A stretch of DNA of 64,000 nucleotides, from the NCBI RefSeq assembly GCF_000426525.1, contig NZ_KE384533.1, forward strand, positions 350,562 through 414,561, read 5' to 3'. The translations under genes were made by a program, and so were the position numbers. Positions within the stretch are counted from its first letter, which is position 1; each line of letters begins with the position of its first letter. Positions 1 through 7,937 of this stretch are shown piece by piece. The notes below the pieces were generated by a model that searched no databases, was not told the DNA's origin, and saw only the letters and a program-made list of their open reading frames with translations. Source of the DNA: Nocardioides alkalitolerans DSM 16699. GTDB taxonomy: Bacteria > Actinomycetota > Actinomycetes > Propionibacteriales > Nocardioidaceae.

Positions 1-1
1 T

Positions 2-649
2 CCTGAGACCCCGGAGGCCCCCGCGCCGAAGCCCGCCACCAGCGGCCCGACGCCGGGCACCTCCATCCCCACCGGTGGCTCGCTCTTCGACATCGTCGCC
101 CCGGAGACCCCGGCCCCCGCCGTGAAGGCGGAGTCCGCTCCGAAGGCGGACCCCGCCGCCCCGGCAGCGGAGGTCGCGGACGAGGCCGAGCCGCAGCCGG
201 CGGCCGAGCCCGAGCCGACGGTCACCGAGGAGCCCGAGGCGACGGTCACCGAGAAGGCCGAGGCGCCTGCGCCGAAGCCCGCCGCCAGCAGGCCGACGCC
301 GGGCACCTCCATCCCCGAGGGCGGCTCGCTCTTCGACATCGTCGCTCCGGAGGCCCCGGCCCCCACAGCGGCGGCCGAGGTCGCCCCGGAGCCCGAGCCC
401 GAGCCGGAGCCGGAGGCAGCCGTCACCGAGGCCGAGGAGGCCACCCCGGCAGCCCAGGACAGCGTCGAGGTCACCGAGCCGGAGCCGTCCGAGGCGGAGC
501 CCGAGCCGGCGGACGAGGCCCCGACCGTCGAGCCCGACGCCACGGAGCCCGAGCCCGAGGAGAAGCCGAAGCCGACGTCCAGCGGCGCGACGAACGAGCC
601 GCGCACCGACGTCGACATCCACGGGAGCAGCTCGCTCTTCGACCTCTGA
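2..649 (+). CDS. Ala/Pro/Glu-rich protein with repeated SLFD boxes (5' truncated)
   Basis: The reading frame is open from the left edge to a TGA at 647-649, so only the C-terminal 215 residues are present and the true start lies outside. I do not recognise the family. The visible part is a low-complexity, strongly acidic Ala/Pro/Glu/Val region with no membrane segment. Two near-identical blocks (about 23-112 and 262-361) share a PTPGTSIP stretch followed by GGSLFDIVAPE. A shorter form, SSSLFDL, is the very C-terminus, so SLFD is encoded at 80-91, 326-337 and 632-643. Such a layout suggests a flexible tail carrying short linear binding motifs on a longer folded protein. That is inference, and the partner is unknown. 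A strong hairpin follows the stop. Confidence 0.7.
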   Translation, partial: PETPEAPAPKPATSGPTPGTSIPTGGSLFDIVAPETPAPAVKAESAPKADPAAPAAEVADEAEPQPAAEPEPTVTEEPEATVTEKAEAPAPKPAASRPTPGTSIPEGGSLFDIVAPEAPAPTAAAEVAPEPEPEPEPEAAVTEAEEATPAAQDSVEVTEPEPSEAEPEPADEAPTVEPDATEPEPEEKPKPTSSGATNEPRTDVDIHGSSSLFDL

Positions 650-663
650 GCAAGCCTCACCCG

Positions 664-708
664 ATCGGGGTGATCCGGTGCCACCTCATGGCACCGGATC
701 ACCCCGAT
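664..708. terminator. Perfect 20-bp stem, 5-nt loop hairpin
   Basis: The arms 664-683 and 689-708 are perfectly complementary around a 5-nt loop, 15 bases after the stop of the preceding gene. No T tract follows, which is common for actinobacterial terminators. It lies between convergent genes, so it could work in both directions. Confidence 0.75.
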
Positions 709-751
709 GGTCATTTCGCCCCGCCCCCGATCGCTCAGCCCCAGCCCCCAC

Positions 752-829
752 CCCGTGTAACGCGGTGTCCAGGCGTCTGAGTGCGCGTTCTTACGCGTGT
801 GCAGTAGCCCGGACACCGCGTTACACGGG
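752..829. repeat. Long inverted repeat with perfect 19-bp arms and 40-nt loop
   Basis: The arms 752-770 and 811-829 are perfect reverse complements. The 40-nt loop contains a small secondary hairpin (cgcgt-tctt-acgcg). The element lies between the hairpin at 664-708 and the 3' end of the MFS gene, so it may be a second terminator for the minus-strand gene. Its size and nested structure are more than a simple terminator needs. Confidence 0.6.
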
Positions 830-847
830 CGGACGGGCGAGGACGAC

Positions 848-2056
848 TCAGGCCCGGCTGCGGCGGGCGACGTACGCGCCGCAGGCGAGGGCGGCGAGGA
901 GCAGTCCCGCGACCCACACGACGACGCCGTCCCAGCCGGCGCCGCCCCACGCCGTACCGACCCAGGCGCCGAAGAGGCTGGACCCCGCGTAGTAGCCGCA
1001 GACGTAGAGCGCGCTGGCCTGGGTGGCGTGGGGGCCGGCGAGCTGGGGCGCCCAGCCGCTGGCCACCGCGTGGGCGGCGAAGAAGCCGGCCGTGAGCACG
1101 ACGAGCCCGACGACGACGAGGGGCAGCACGTCGGGCACCGTGAGCAGCAGGCCGCCGAGCATGACGAGCACGCCGCCCAGGAGCACGGTGGGGCGTCCCA
1201 CGCGGTCGGCGGCGAAACCGGCGACGGCGGACGACGCCGTACCCGCCAGGTAGGCCAGGAACACGAGCCCCACGATGGCCACGGGGAGCGCGAACGGCTC
1301 CTCGACGAGCCGGAACGTGAGGTAGTTGTAGACGGCGACGAAACCGCCCATGAGCAGGAACGGGATGGCCACGAGCGCCAGCACCGCGGGGTCGCGCAGC
1401 AGGGCGCGGAAGGCCCGGGGGCGTACGGCGCCCGCCCGCCGCCCGGCGGGCCGGTCGTTGACCGCCGGGGGCAGGAGCCACCAGAACGCCGCCGTCGCGG
1501 CGAGGGCGGCCGCGGCGAGCAGGGCCAGCCCGAGGCGCCACGAGCCCAGGTCGGCGACGCCCGCGGTGACGAGCCGGCCACCGACACCGCCGAGCGAGTT
1601 GCCGGCGACGTAGAGGCCCATCGCCCCACCGATGCCGCTCGGGTGCACCTCGGCGCCCACGTGGCCCATCGCCACCGCGACGACGCCGGCGAGCACGAGA
1701 CCGAGCAGGCCGCGCAGGGTGACGAGCACCCCGAGGGTCGGGGCGACCGAGCAGGCGAGGGCGAGGGCCGTGGCGAGCAGGAGGCCGGCGCGCATCGTCC
1801 GGACCCGGCCCCACCGCAGCGCCATCGCCGTCACGGGTACGACGGCCACCGCCAGCGCACCGGTGCTGGCCGAGACCGTCAGGGCCGCGGTGGCCGGGTC
1901 CGCGTCGTACGCGACCGCGATCTCGGGCAGCACGGGCTGGGTGGCGTAGAGCATCCCGAACGCGGCGAGCCCGGCGCAGAGCATCGCGAGGTTGAGGCGG
2001 CGGTACTCCGGGGAGCCCGGTCGGTGCCGCTGCACCCCGGTCCCGTCGTCCACCAC
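848..2056 (-). CDS. MFS transporter, YnfM-like
   Basis: A 402-residue integral membrane protein with about twelve hydrophobic segments. It has the layout of the major facilitator superfamily, and the N-terminal phrase YATQPVLPEIA is typical of the YnfM/arabinose-efflux-like branch. An RWGRVRTM-type loop lies between helices 2 and 3 (MFS motif A region), and an equivalent DRVGRP loop lies in the second half. It most likely exports small molecules by proton antiport; the substrate cannot be read from sequence. The start is a GTG. The gene begins 65 bp after the siderophore-interacting gene on the same strand, so it could be a distal member of the iron operon and export a siderophore, but this is speculative. 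Confidence 0.85.
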   Translation of the reverse strand: MVDDGTGVQRHRPGSPEYRRLNLAMLCAGLAAFGMLYATQPVLPEIAVAYDADPATAALTVSASTGALAVAVVPVTAMALRWGRVRTMRAGLLLATALALACSVAPTLGVLVTLRGLLGLVLAGVVAVAMGHVGAEVHPSGIGGAMGLYVAGNSLGGVGGRLVTAGVADLGSWRLGLALLAAAALAATAAFWWLLPPAVNDRPAGRRAGAVRPRAFRALLRDPAVLALVAIPFLLMGGFVAVYNYLTFRLVEEPFALPVAIVGLVFLAYLAGTASSAVAGFAADRVGRPTVLLGGVLVMLGGLLLTVPDVLPLVVVGLVVLTAGFFAAHAVASGWAPQLAGPHATQASALYVCGYYAGSSLFGAWVGTAWGGAGWDGVVVWVAGLLLAALACGAYVARRSRA

Positions 2057-2121
2057 CCGGCCAGGATCCCAGCCGCCTGGGAGCGCCTCCCCACCCGGGG
2101 TGGTCCTGGTCGTCGAGGGCC

Positions 2122-3105
2122 TCAGCCCTTCATCGCCACGCCCTCGCGCCAGTAGCCCATGAAGGCCACCTGGCGCCGGTCGATGCCGAGGTCCTTCACG
2201 AGGCGTCGTCGCAGGCCGGTGACGAGTCGCGACTCGCCCGCGATCCAGGCGTAGAGGCCGGCGTAGGGGCCGTCGACGGCCGTCGCGGTGGCGTCGGCCA
2301 CCTCCTCACCCGCCCCGGAGAAGACGGGCGTCTCCCAGACGAGGTCCTCCCCGTCGTCCTCGACCGGCTCGGCGTCGTCGACGCCGGCCTCGTGCGCCAG
2401 CCGCGCCGCGTGGGCGTCGGCGGTGCGGTCGAGCCGCTCCAGCACCCGGTCGACGATCGCCGCGCCGCGCTCGGCGCCGTCGCGGGGCAGCCAGACGACC
2501 TCGACACCGGCGGGGCCCACGACGTCGTCGAGCACGTCGTCGGTGCCGGGCACCTCGAGGTACGCCGTGCCGTGGGCGCCGGCGGGGAGGTCGCGGAGCA
2601 CGCCGTACACGGCCGGGACGGCGGTCTCGTCGGCGACGATCAGCAGGTCCGTGGCGTCGCCCGGCTGCCACTCGATGCCGCCGTAGACATGACCGCGGCG
2701 GGGCGCGAGCACCAGCACCCGGTCGCCGACCGTGGCGGCACGGGCCCAGTCGTTGCCGGGACCGGACGACTCGCCGTGCTCCCCGGGGTCGTGCACGACG
2801 ATGTCGACCACCATGCGGGTGTCGACGCCCTCGCCGACGATGTCCCGGATCGTGTAGGTGCGCATCGAGCCGCGCTCGTCCTCGGGCACGGCGAGCCACG
2901 CGCCGTACCAGTCCTCGGTCGGCTCGATCACCGGCAGCCGCCCGCCCACGCCCGGGAAGACGAGCTTGATGCGCTGGTCGAGGATGGGGCCGTCCGGGCC
3001 GAGCTCGGCGAACGAGTCCGCGCCCAGCTCGACCCGCACGAACGACGGGGAGACACGACGGACGGCGCGCACCTCGGCCACGTCGAGGATGGTCGGGAGG
3101 CTCAC
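2122..3105 (-). CDS. Siderophore-interacting protein (FAD-dependent ferric-siderophore reductase family)
   Basis: A 327-residue cytoplasmic protein of the SIP/ViuB family. These proteins use FAD and NAD(P)H to reduce ferric iron and release it from imported siderophores. The FAD-binding signature RTYTIR is at residues 82-87. The NAD(P)H-domain phrases ADETAVPAVY and WIAGESRLVTGLRR, and the C-terminal GYWREG, are all present. A central acidic loop (about 235-265) is longer than in the Escherichia coli protein YqjH. The GTG start overlaps the TGA of the ATPase gene as GTGA (3102-3105), so the two are translationally coupled. It is the last gene of the overlapping iron-uptake chain that starts at 7168. 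Confidence 0.93.
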   Translation of the reverse strand: MSLPTILDVAEVRAVRRVSPSFVRVELGADSFAELGPDGPILDQRIKLVFPGVGGRLPVIEPTEDWYGAWLAVPEDERGSMRTYTIRDIVGEGVDTRMVVDIVVHDPGEHGESSGPGNDWARAATVGDRVLVLAPRRGHVYGGIEWQPGDATDLLIVADETAVPAVYGVLRDLPAGAHGTAYLEVPGTDDVLDDVVGPAGVEVVWLPRDGAERGAAIVDRVLERLDRTADAHAARLAHEAGVDDAEPVEDDGEDLVWETPVFSGAGEEVADATATAVDGPYAGLYAWIAGESRLVTGLRRRLVKDLGIDRRQVAFMGYWREGVAMKG

Positions 3106-3971
3106 TGGTTCTCCTTCATGTTGTCGAGGGCCACGACGGCACCGCGGGCCGGGCGACGCCCGACGGGCAGCACCAGCGGCGTGTGGGAGACCGGGTCGGT
3201 GATGACCCGGTTCTCGAGCCCGAAGACCTCCAGCACGACGCCCTCGGTGACGACCTGCTCGGGCGTGCCCTCCGCCACGATCCGGCCCTCCTTGAGGGCC
3301 ACGAGGTGGTCGGCGTAGCGCGCCGAGAGGTTGAGGTCGTGGAGCACCATCACGATGGTCGTACCGGCGCGGGTGTTGAGCTCGTGGAGCAGGTCGAGCA
3401 TCTCGACCTGGTGGGCGACGTCGAGGTACGTCGTGGGCTCGTCGAGCAGCAGCAGGTCGGTGCCCTGCGCCAGGGCCATGGCGATCCACACCCGCTGGCG
3501 CTGGCCGCCGGAGAGCTCGTCGACGATCCGCTCGGCCAGGTCGGTCGTGTCGGTGAGGGCGAGCGCCTCGGCCACCGCCGCGTCGTCCTCGGCGCCCCAG
3601 CGCCGGAAGGCGCTCTGGTGGGGATGCCGACCGCGGCCGACGAGGTCGACCACGGTGACGCCCTCGGGCGCGATCGGGTTCTGCGGCAGCAGACCGATGC
3701 GCTGGGCCACCTTCTTGGTGGGCAGCGTGTGCACGGCCTCGCCGTCCAGCAGCACCGCGCCGCCGCGCGGGCGCAGCAGGCGGGCCATGCCCCGCAGGAG
3801 CGTCGACTTGCCGCAGCCGTTGCCGCCGACGATGACGGTGACCTTGCCGTCGGGGATCGCGACGGTGAGGTCGTGCACGATCGTGCGGTCGTCGTAGCCG
3901 AGCGAGACGCCGTCGGCGCACAGCCGGGTCGGGGCGCTCTCGGAGCCGGTCAGGGGCGTGGCCGCGCTCAT
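3102..3971 (-). CDS. Ferric siderophore ABC transporter ATP-binding protein
   Basis: A 289-residue FecE/FepC-type ATPase that powers siderophore import. Walker A GGNGCGKST is at residues 49-57, the signature LSGGQ at 153-157, and Walker B LLLLDEP at 173-179. The D-loop phrase LD follows, and the switch histidine is in VMVLHDLN. The ATG start overlaps the upstream permease stop as ATGA (3968-3971). The C-terminus ends in the GTGA overlap with the SIP gene. The gene sits between two permease genes and a reductase gene, which fixes its role in iron-siderophore uptake. The exact siderophore is unknown. Confidence 0.95.
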   Translation of the reverse strand: MSAATPLTGSESAPTRLCADGVSLGYDDRTIVHDLTVAIPDGKVTVIVGGNGCGKSTLLRGMARLLRPRGGAVLLDGEAVHTLPTKKVAQRIGLLPQNPIAPEGVTVVDLVGRGRHPHQSAFRRWGAEDDAAVAEALALTDTTDLAERIVDELSGGQRQRVWIAMALAQGTDLLLLDEPTTYLDVAHQVEMLDLLHELNTRAGTTIVMVLHDLNLSARYADHLVALKEGRIVAEGTPEQVVTEGVVLEVFGLENRVITDPVSHTPLVLPVGRRPARGAVVALDNMKENQ

Positions 3972-5044
3972 CGCGGACTCCTTCCACTGGCCCCTCGGGC
4001 CATGAGCCAGAGGAGGAACGGGGCACCGACGGCGCCGGTGATGACGCCGGCGGGCATCTTGACCCCGCCGATCAGGTACTGGCCGACGTAGTCGGCGCCG
4101 AGCAGGATGGCCGCGCCCACGAGGGCGGCGCCCGCGATGCTGGTGCGCCCCTTGTTGAGACCCCGCGCGATCGGTCCCGAGAGGAACGCGAGGAAGGCGA
4201 CCGGGCCGGCGGCGGCCACCCCGGCCGCCACGAGCAGCACCGCCACGAGCATGAGCAGCTCGCTGCGACGTGGGGTGACGCCGAGCCCGGACGCGGCGTC
4301 CGTCCCCAGCTCCGTCACGCGCAACGCGGCCGCCGACCACCACAGCAGGGGGAGCAGCACCACCAGGACGATGACGATGGTGCGCACGCGCGACCAGTCG
4401 GCGTCGTTGAGGCTGCCCGACAGCCAGCGCAGGGCGAGCTGGGCGTCCCAGATGGCGGCCCGGCTGAACAGGTAGTGGATGACGGCGAGGAGCGCGGCCC
4501 CGGTGCCGACGCCGACGAGCACGAGCCGGAAACCCCCCGCACCGCCGGCCACCCAGCGCACGAGCAGCGCGGTGGCCACCGCTCCGATCGCCGCCGCCAG
4601 CGCGACCGCGTCGCCCCGCAGGTCGAACGTCAGCAGCGCCACGACGGCCGCTGCACTCGCGCCCGTGCTGATGCCGATGATGTCCGGGCTCGCCAGGGGG
4701 TTGCGCAGCGTCGTCTGGAACACGGCCCCGCCGGCGCCGAAGCAGAGGCCCACGAAGACGGCGAGGAGCGCGCGGGGCAGCTTGGACTCGGTGAAGATGT
4801 ACGCCGCGGTCGGGTTCCCGATGTCGCCGCCGAACGCCAGCACCGCCGCGTCGGGCAGCGTGAACGTGTAGGAGCCGAGCAGCAGGTTGACCAGGAACAG
4901 GGTCGTCACGGCCGCGGCGAGGCCGAGCAGGACGACGCCGTGGCGGCGGCGCGGGACCCGGCGGGCGCGGCGCACCCGCTCGATGTCCGGACCGGGTGCG
5001 GTACGTCGGGGGCTCGCCGTGGTCGTCTCGTCGAGGGCGGTCAC
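3968..5044 (-). CDS. FecCD-family iron-siderophore permease (second subunit)
   Basis: A 358-residue permease with about nine or ten hydrophobic segments, preceded by an unusually long Arg-rich cytoplasmic N-terminus (about 40 residues). FecCD hallmarks include GAVFQTTLRNPLASPDIIGIS, here with Ser-Pro-Asp before IIGIS, and the C-terminal GAVGAPFLLWLM, close to the ATPase-coupling region. It should form the membrane channel together with the permease encoded just upstream. The GTG start overlaps the stop of the previous permease as GTGA (5041-5044). Confidence 0.93.
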   Translation of the reverse strand: MTALDETTTASPRRTAPGPDIERVRRARRVPRRRHGVVLLGLAAAVTTLFLVNLLLGSYTFTLPDAAVLAFGGDIGNPTAAYIFTESKLPRALLAVFVGLCFGAGGAVFQTTLRNPLASPDIIGISTGASAAAVVALLTFDLRGDAVALAAAIGAVATALLVRWVAGGAGGFRLVLVGVGTGAALLAVIHYLFSRAAIWDAQLALRWLSGSLNDADWSRVRTIVIVLVVLLPLLWWSAAALRVTELGTDAASGLGVTPRRSELLMLVAVLLVAAGVAAAGPVAFLAFLSGPIARGLNKGRTSIAGAALVGAAILLGADYVGQYLIGGVKMPAGVITGAVGAPFLLWLMARGASGRSPR

Positions 5045-6087
5045 AGGCTTCCCAACCTTCCACGACGGATCATCACGAGGAACACGGGTGCGCCGATGAC
5101 GGCGATCATCACGCCCACCTCGATCTCGCCCGGCGGCAGCAGCACCCGGCCCAGCGCGTCGGCACCGACCATCAGCGCGGCGCCCCAGGCGGCGCTGAAG
5201 GGCAGCACCCGGGCGTAGTCGCCGCCGACCTGCATCCGCACCAGGTGCGGCACGAGGAGGCCGAGGAAGACGATCGGACCGGCGACCGCGACCGAGGCGC
5301 CGACGAGCAGCATCAGGGCGACCCCGACGACGGCCCGGTCGCGACCGGTCTTCCGGCCGAGGCCCTTGGCGAGGTCGTCGCCGAGCGCGAGGGCGTTGAG
5401 GATCCGAGCGCTCGCGAGCGCGAGCACGATGCCGGCGAGCACGAAGGGCAGGGCGGTGAGCACGACGTCCTGCTCCTTGCCGGCCACGCTGCCGATCTGC
5501 CAGCGGCGGATGGCCTGCAGCGTGTCGCGGTTCGTGAGCAGCACGCCCGTGGTCCAGCTCGTCAGCGCCGCCGTGAGGGCGGCGCCGGCGATCACGAGCT
5601 TCGCGGGCGTCGCGCCGCCGCGGCCGATGCTCGCGACGAGGTGCACCCCGAGGGCGGCCAGTCCCGCACCGACGAAGCCGAACCAGATGTACTCCGAGAA
5701 GCCCGACGCTCCGAGGTAGGTGATGCCGACGACCATCGCGAAGGCCGCGCCGGCGTTGATGCCGAGCAGTCCCGTGTCGGCGAGCGGGTTGCGCGTCAGG
5801 CCCTGGATGGCCGCGCCGGCGACGCCGAAGGCGGCGCCGAGGAGCAGGCCGACCCCGGTGCGGAGCAACCGCGCCTCCATGAAGACGTGGTCCGGGTGGT
5901 CCCCGTCGAACAGCGCGGCGAGCGGCACGTGGCGCGAGCCCAGGAGGAGCGAGGCGACGCAGACGACGACGAGCGCCGCGAGGACGATCGCGACGCTCGT
6001 CGTGAGTCCGAGGCGTGCTCGGGTGTTCCGTGCCCGGCCGGCTGTGGCGGTCCGGCCGGGCAGGTCGGGAGGAGCCTGTGCGGTCAC
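5041..6087 (-). CDS. FecCD-family iron-siderophore permease (first subunit)
   Basis: A 348-residue permease of the BtuC/FecCD family with about nine hydrophobic segments. The conserved phrase GAAIQGLTRNPLADTGLLGIN and the C-terminal GAPVFLVMIRRGR are characteristic. The latter resembles the L-loop that contacts the ATPase. It pairs with the 3968-5044 permease as the heterodimeric channel. The start is a GTG, 25 bases after the stop of the binding-protein gene. That short gap is the only non-overlapping junction in the five-gene chain. Confidence 0.93.
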   Translation of the reverse strand: MTAQAPPDLPGRTATAGRARNTRARLGLTTSVAIVLAALVVVCVASLLLGSRHVPLAALFDGDHPDHVFMEARLLRTGVGLLLGAAFGVAGAAIQGLTRNPLADTGLLGINAGAAFAMVVGITYLGASGFSEYIWFGFVGAGLAALGVHLVASIGRGGATPAKLVIAGAALTAALTSWTTGVLLTNRDTLQAIRRWQIGSVAGKEQDVVLTALPFVLAGIVLALASARILNALALGDDLAKGLGRKTGRDRAVVGVALMLLVGASVAVAGPIVFLGLLVPHLVRMQVGGDYARVLPFSAAWGAALMVGADALGRVLLPPGEIEVGVMIAVIGAPVFLVMIRRGRLGSL

Positions 6088-6112
6088 ACGCTCAGAGCTC
6101 GCCGGTCGTCGG

Positions 6113-7168
6113 TCACGTCTGCGGCTGGCCGTCGACGGCCAGCGCGAGCTTCGGGATGAAGTTCTCCATCACGTACTCGAGCGCCAGCGGCGACGGTGCG
6201 GAGAGCCCGGCCGAGTCGGCGGGCGTGATCGAGATCAGCGTGTTGCCGGCCGCGACCGGCGGGATCTGCGAGACGAGCGGGTTCGCGACCAGCTGGGCCG
6301 CCTCCTCCTCCGAGGTGGCGTACGCGATGAACACGTCGGCCTCGAGCTCGGCGGCACGCTCCAGCGAGACGTCGAAGTAGAAGACGTCGTCGGCGCCCTC
6401 CGCGATGATCGGCGGGTTGACCATGCCCATCTCCTCGAGGATCCGGGGACGGTTGTCGACGCTGGTGTAGAGACCGACCTTGGAGAGGTCCGTGGCGTCG
6501 AAGTAGCCCCACAGGAACGAGGCGCCCTCGAGCTGGGGGTGCTCGGCGACGGTGTCCGTGAGCAGCTGCTCGGTCTCCTCGGTCACGTCGGCGGCCAGCT
6601 CGGCCCGGCCGAGCGCCTCCCCGACCATCTCGAGCGACTCCTGCCACGTGGTGGTCCACTGGACGCCCGGGTAGCCGACGACCGGGATGCCGGCGTCCAT
6701 CAGCTCGTTGAAGTCGTCCTCGGTGATGCCCGAGTTCGTCGCCAGCACCACGTCGGGCTCGAGCGCGATGATCTCGTCGACCGGCGTGCCGTCGGTCGTG
6801 TCGAGCAGCTGCGGGTCCTCGGCCCCCTCGATCTCGGCGAAGGCCTCGTCGAACCACAGCGTCCGGCCCTCGTCGCCGCCGGCCCAGTCGTTGCGCTCGA
6901 TCGCGATCGGCGCGACGCCGAGCGAGAGGGCGACCTCGGAGTCGGGACCCAGGGCGACGACCCGCTCGGGCACGTCGTCGATGGTCACCTCGCCGAAGCT
7001 GGTGTCGATGCTGACCGGGAAGACCTCGGCGTCGGCCGACGTGTTCGCGGTCGGGTCGGCCGCGTTGTCCGCGGTGGAGGAGCCCGTGGAGCAGGCGGTG
7101 AGGCCGACGAGGGTCACGCCGGCGGCGGCGACGAGGGCCGACGTACGACGGAGGGGGAGCTTGCGCAA
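6113..7168 (-). CDS. Iron-siderophore-binding lipoprotein
   Basis: A 351-residue periplasmic-binding-type protein of the FepB/FecB helical-backbone class. It has a signal peptide and lipobox LTAC at residues 23-26, so Cys26 should be lipidated and the protein held at the outer face of the membrane. The VVALGPDSEVALSLGV and PDVVLATNSG segments match the two-lobe substrate-binding fold. TTG at 7168 is the first possible start, because an in-frame TAG lies only 12 bases upstream. An AGGA ribosome-binding site precedes it. It is the first gene of the uptake operon and lies directly behind the IdeR-controlled promoter. Confidence 0.93.
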   Translation of the reverse strand: MRKLPLRRTSALVAAAGVTLVGLTACSTGSSTADNAADPTANTSADAEVFPVSIDTSFGEVTIDDVPERVVALGPDSEVALSLGVAPIAIERNDWAGGDEGRTLWFDEAFAEIEGAEDPQLLDTTDGTPVDEIIALEPDVVLATNSGITEDDFNELMDAGIPVVGYPGVQWTTTWQESLEMVGEALGRAELAADVTEETEQLLTDTVAEHPQLEGASFLWGYFDATDLSKVGLYTSVDNRPRILEEMGMVNPPIIAEGADDVFYFDVSLERAAELEADVFIAYATSEEEAAQLVANPLVSQIPPVAAGNTLISITPADSAGLSAPSPLALEYVMENFIPKLALAVDGQPQT

Positions 7169-7205
7169 CGAGCTGTCCTAACGAGGGGGGATGACAACCC
7201 CACGG

Positions 7206-7235
7206 ACGCTACTAAGGCCAGCCTTACCTGTGCAA
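7206..7235 (-). promoter_or_regulatory. IdeR/DtxR-controlled promoter of the siderophore operon
   Basis: Read on the minus strand, a -35 TTGCAC (7230-7235) and a -10 TAGCGT (7206-7211) are separated by 18 bases. The 19-bp block 7213-7231 matches the consensus TWAGGTWAGSCTWACCTWA at 15 of 19 positions by my count. It fills the spacer and touches the -35, so bound iron-loaded IdeR/DtxR would block polymerase. The site faces the binding-lipoprotein gene, whose TTG start is about 38 bases from the -10. Confidence 0.85.
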
Positions 7236-7305
7236 GCCCTCGCGAGACCGCATCACGGCCCCGGACAGTGACTGCCGTCACGTCCGACCCCGCGCGGAGC
7301 GCCCC

Positions 7306-7881
7306 TCAGATCTCCGTGCGGTGGAAGTTCTGGAACGACCGCGACGCCGTCGGGCCCCGCTGACCCTGGTAGCGGGAGCCGTAGCGCTCCGACCCGTACG
7401 GGTGCTGCGCGGCCGACGTCAGGCGGAAGAAGCAGAGCTGGCCGATCTTCATCCCCGGCCACAGCTTGATCGGCAGGTTGGCGACGTTGGCGAGCTCGAG
7501 CGTCACGTGGCCCGAGAAGCCGGGGTCGATGAAGCCGGCCGTCGAGTGGGTGAGCAGGCCGAGCCGGCCCAGCGACGACTTGCCCTCGAGCCGCGCCGCG
7601 ATGTCGTCGGGCAGGCCCACGACCTCGTACGTCGAGCCGAGCACGAACTCCCCGGGGTGGAGGATGAACGGCTCCTGCCCCACCGGCTCGACCGGGCGCG
7701 TGAGGTCCGGCTGGTCCTCGGCGGGGTCGATGTGGGGGTAGAGGTGGTTGTCGAACACCCGGAAGAAGCGGTCGAGCCGTACGTCGACCGACGACGGCTG
7801 CACCATGTCGGGCTCGAACGGGTCGAGGGAGACACGACCTGCGTCGATCTCGGCCAGGATGTCGCGGTCGGAGAGCAGCAC
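7306..7881 (-). CDS. dcd: dCTP deaminase, probably bifunctional dCTP deaminase/dUTPase
   Basis: A 191-residue trimeric dUTPase-fold enzyme that supplies dUMP for thymidylate synthesis. The active-site blocks KSSLGR (101-106) and THSTAGFIDPG (111-121), with the deaminase glutamate at about residue 129, are intact. These blocks closely match my recollection of the Mycobacterium tuberculosis enzyme, which makes dUMP directly from dCTP, so a bifunctional activity is likely. The C-terminal PTASRSFQNF closing tail is also conserved. The start is a GTG with a TAGGTT -10 element six bases upstream, suggesting a leaderless mRNA. Confidence 0.96.
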   Translation of the reverse strand: MLLSDRDILAEIDAGRVSLDPFEPDMVQPSSVDVRLDRFFRVFDNHLYPHIDPAEDQPDLTRPVEPVGQEPFILHPGEFVLGSTYEVVGLPDDIAARLEGKSSLGRLGLLTHSTAGFIDPGFSGHVTLELANVANLPIKLWPGMKIGQLCFFRLTSAAQHPYGSERYGSRYQGQRGPTASRSFQNFHRTEI

Positions 7882-7887
7882 GCGCCC

Positions 7888-7893
7888 AACCTA
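7888..7893 (-). promoter_or_regulatory. -10 element (TAGGTT) for leaderless dcd transcription
   Basis: The minus-strand hexamer TAGGTT ends six bases before the dcd GTG start. A transcript initiated from it would begin at or next to the start codon, as in leaderless actinobacterial mRNAs. No Shine-Dalgarno sequence fits in that gap. Confidence 0.55.
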
Positions 7894-7937
7894 GGCCATG
7901 TAGGCCGCTTCCGATCCGTGCACTGCACAATGAAGCC

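Noticed and set aside
2..649. Reading SLFD boxes as DNA-clamp-binding motifs
   Set aside because: The canonical first Gln is absent at all three sites, so only a generic binding-motif suggestion is kept.
2392..4091. Plus-strand open frames opposite the siderophore genes
   Set aside because: Low-complexity products with no domains, and the minus-strand frames contain Walker and FAD motifs and four-base overlaps.
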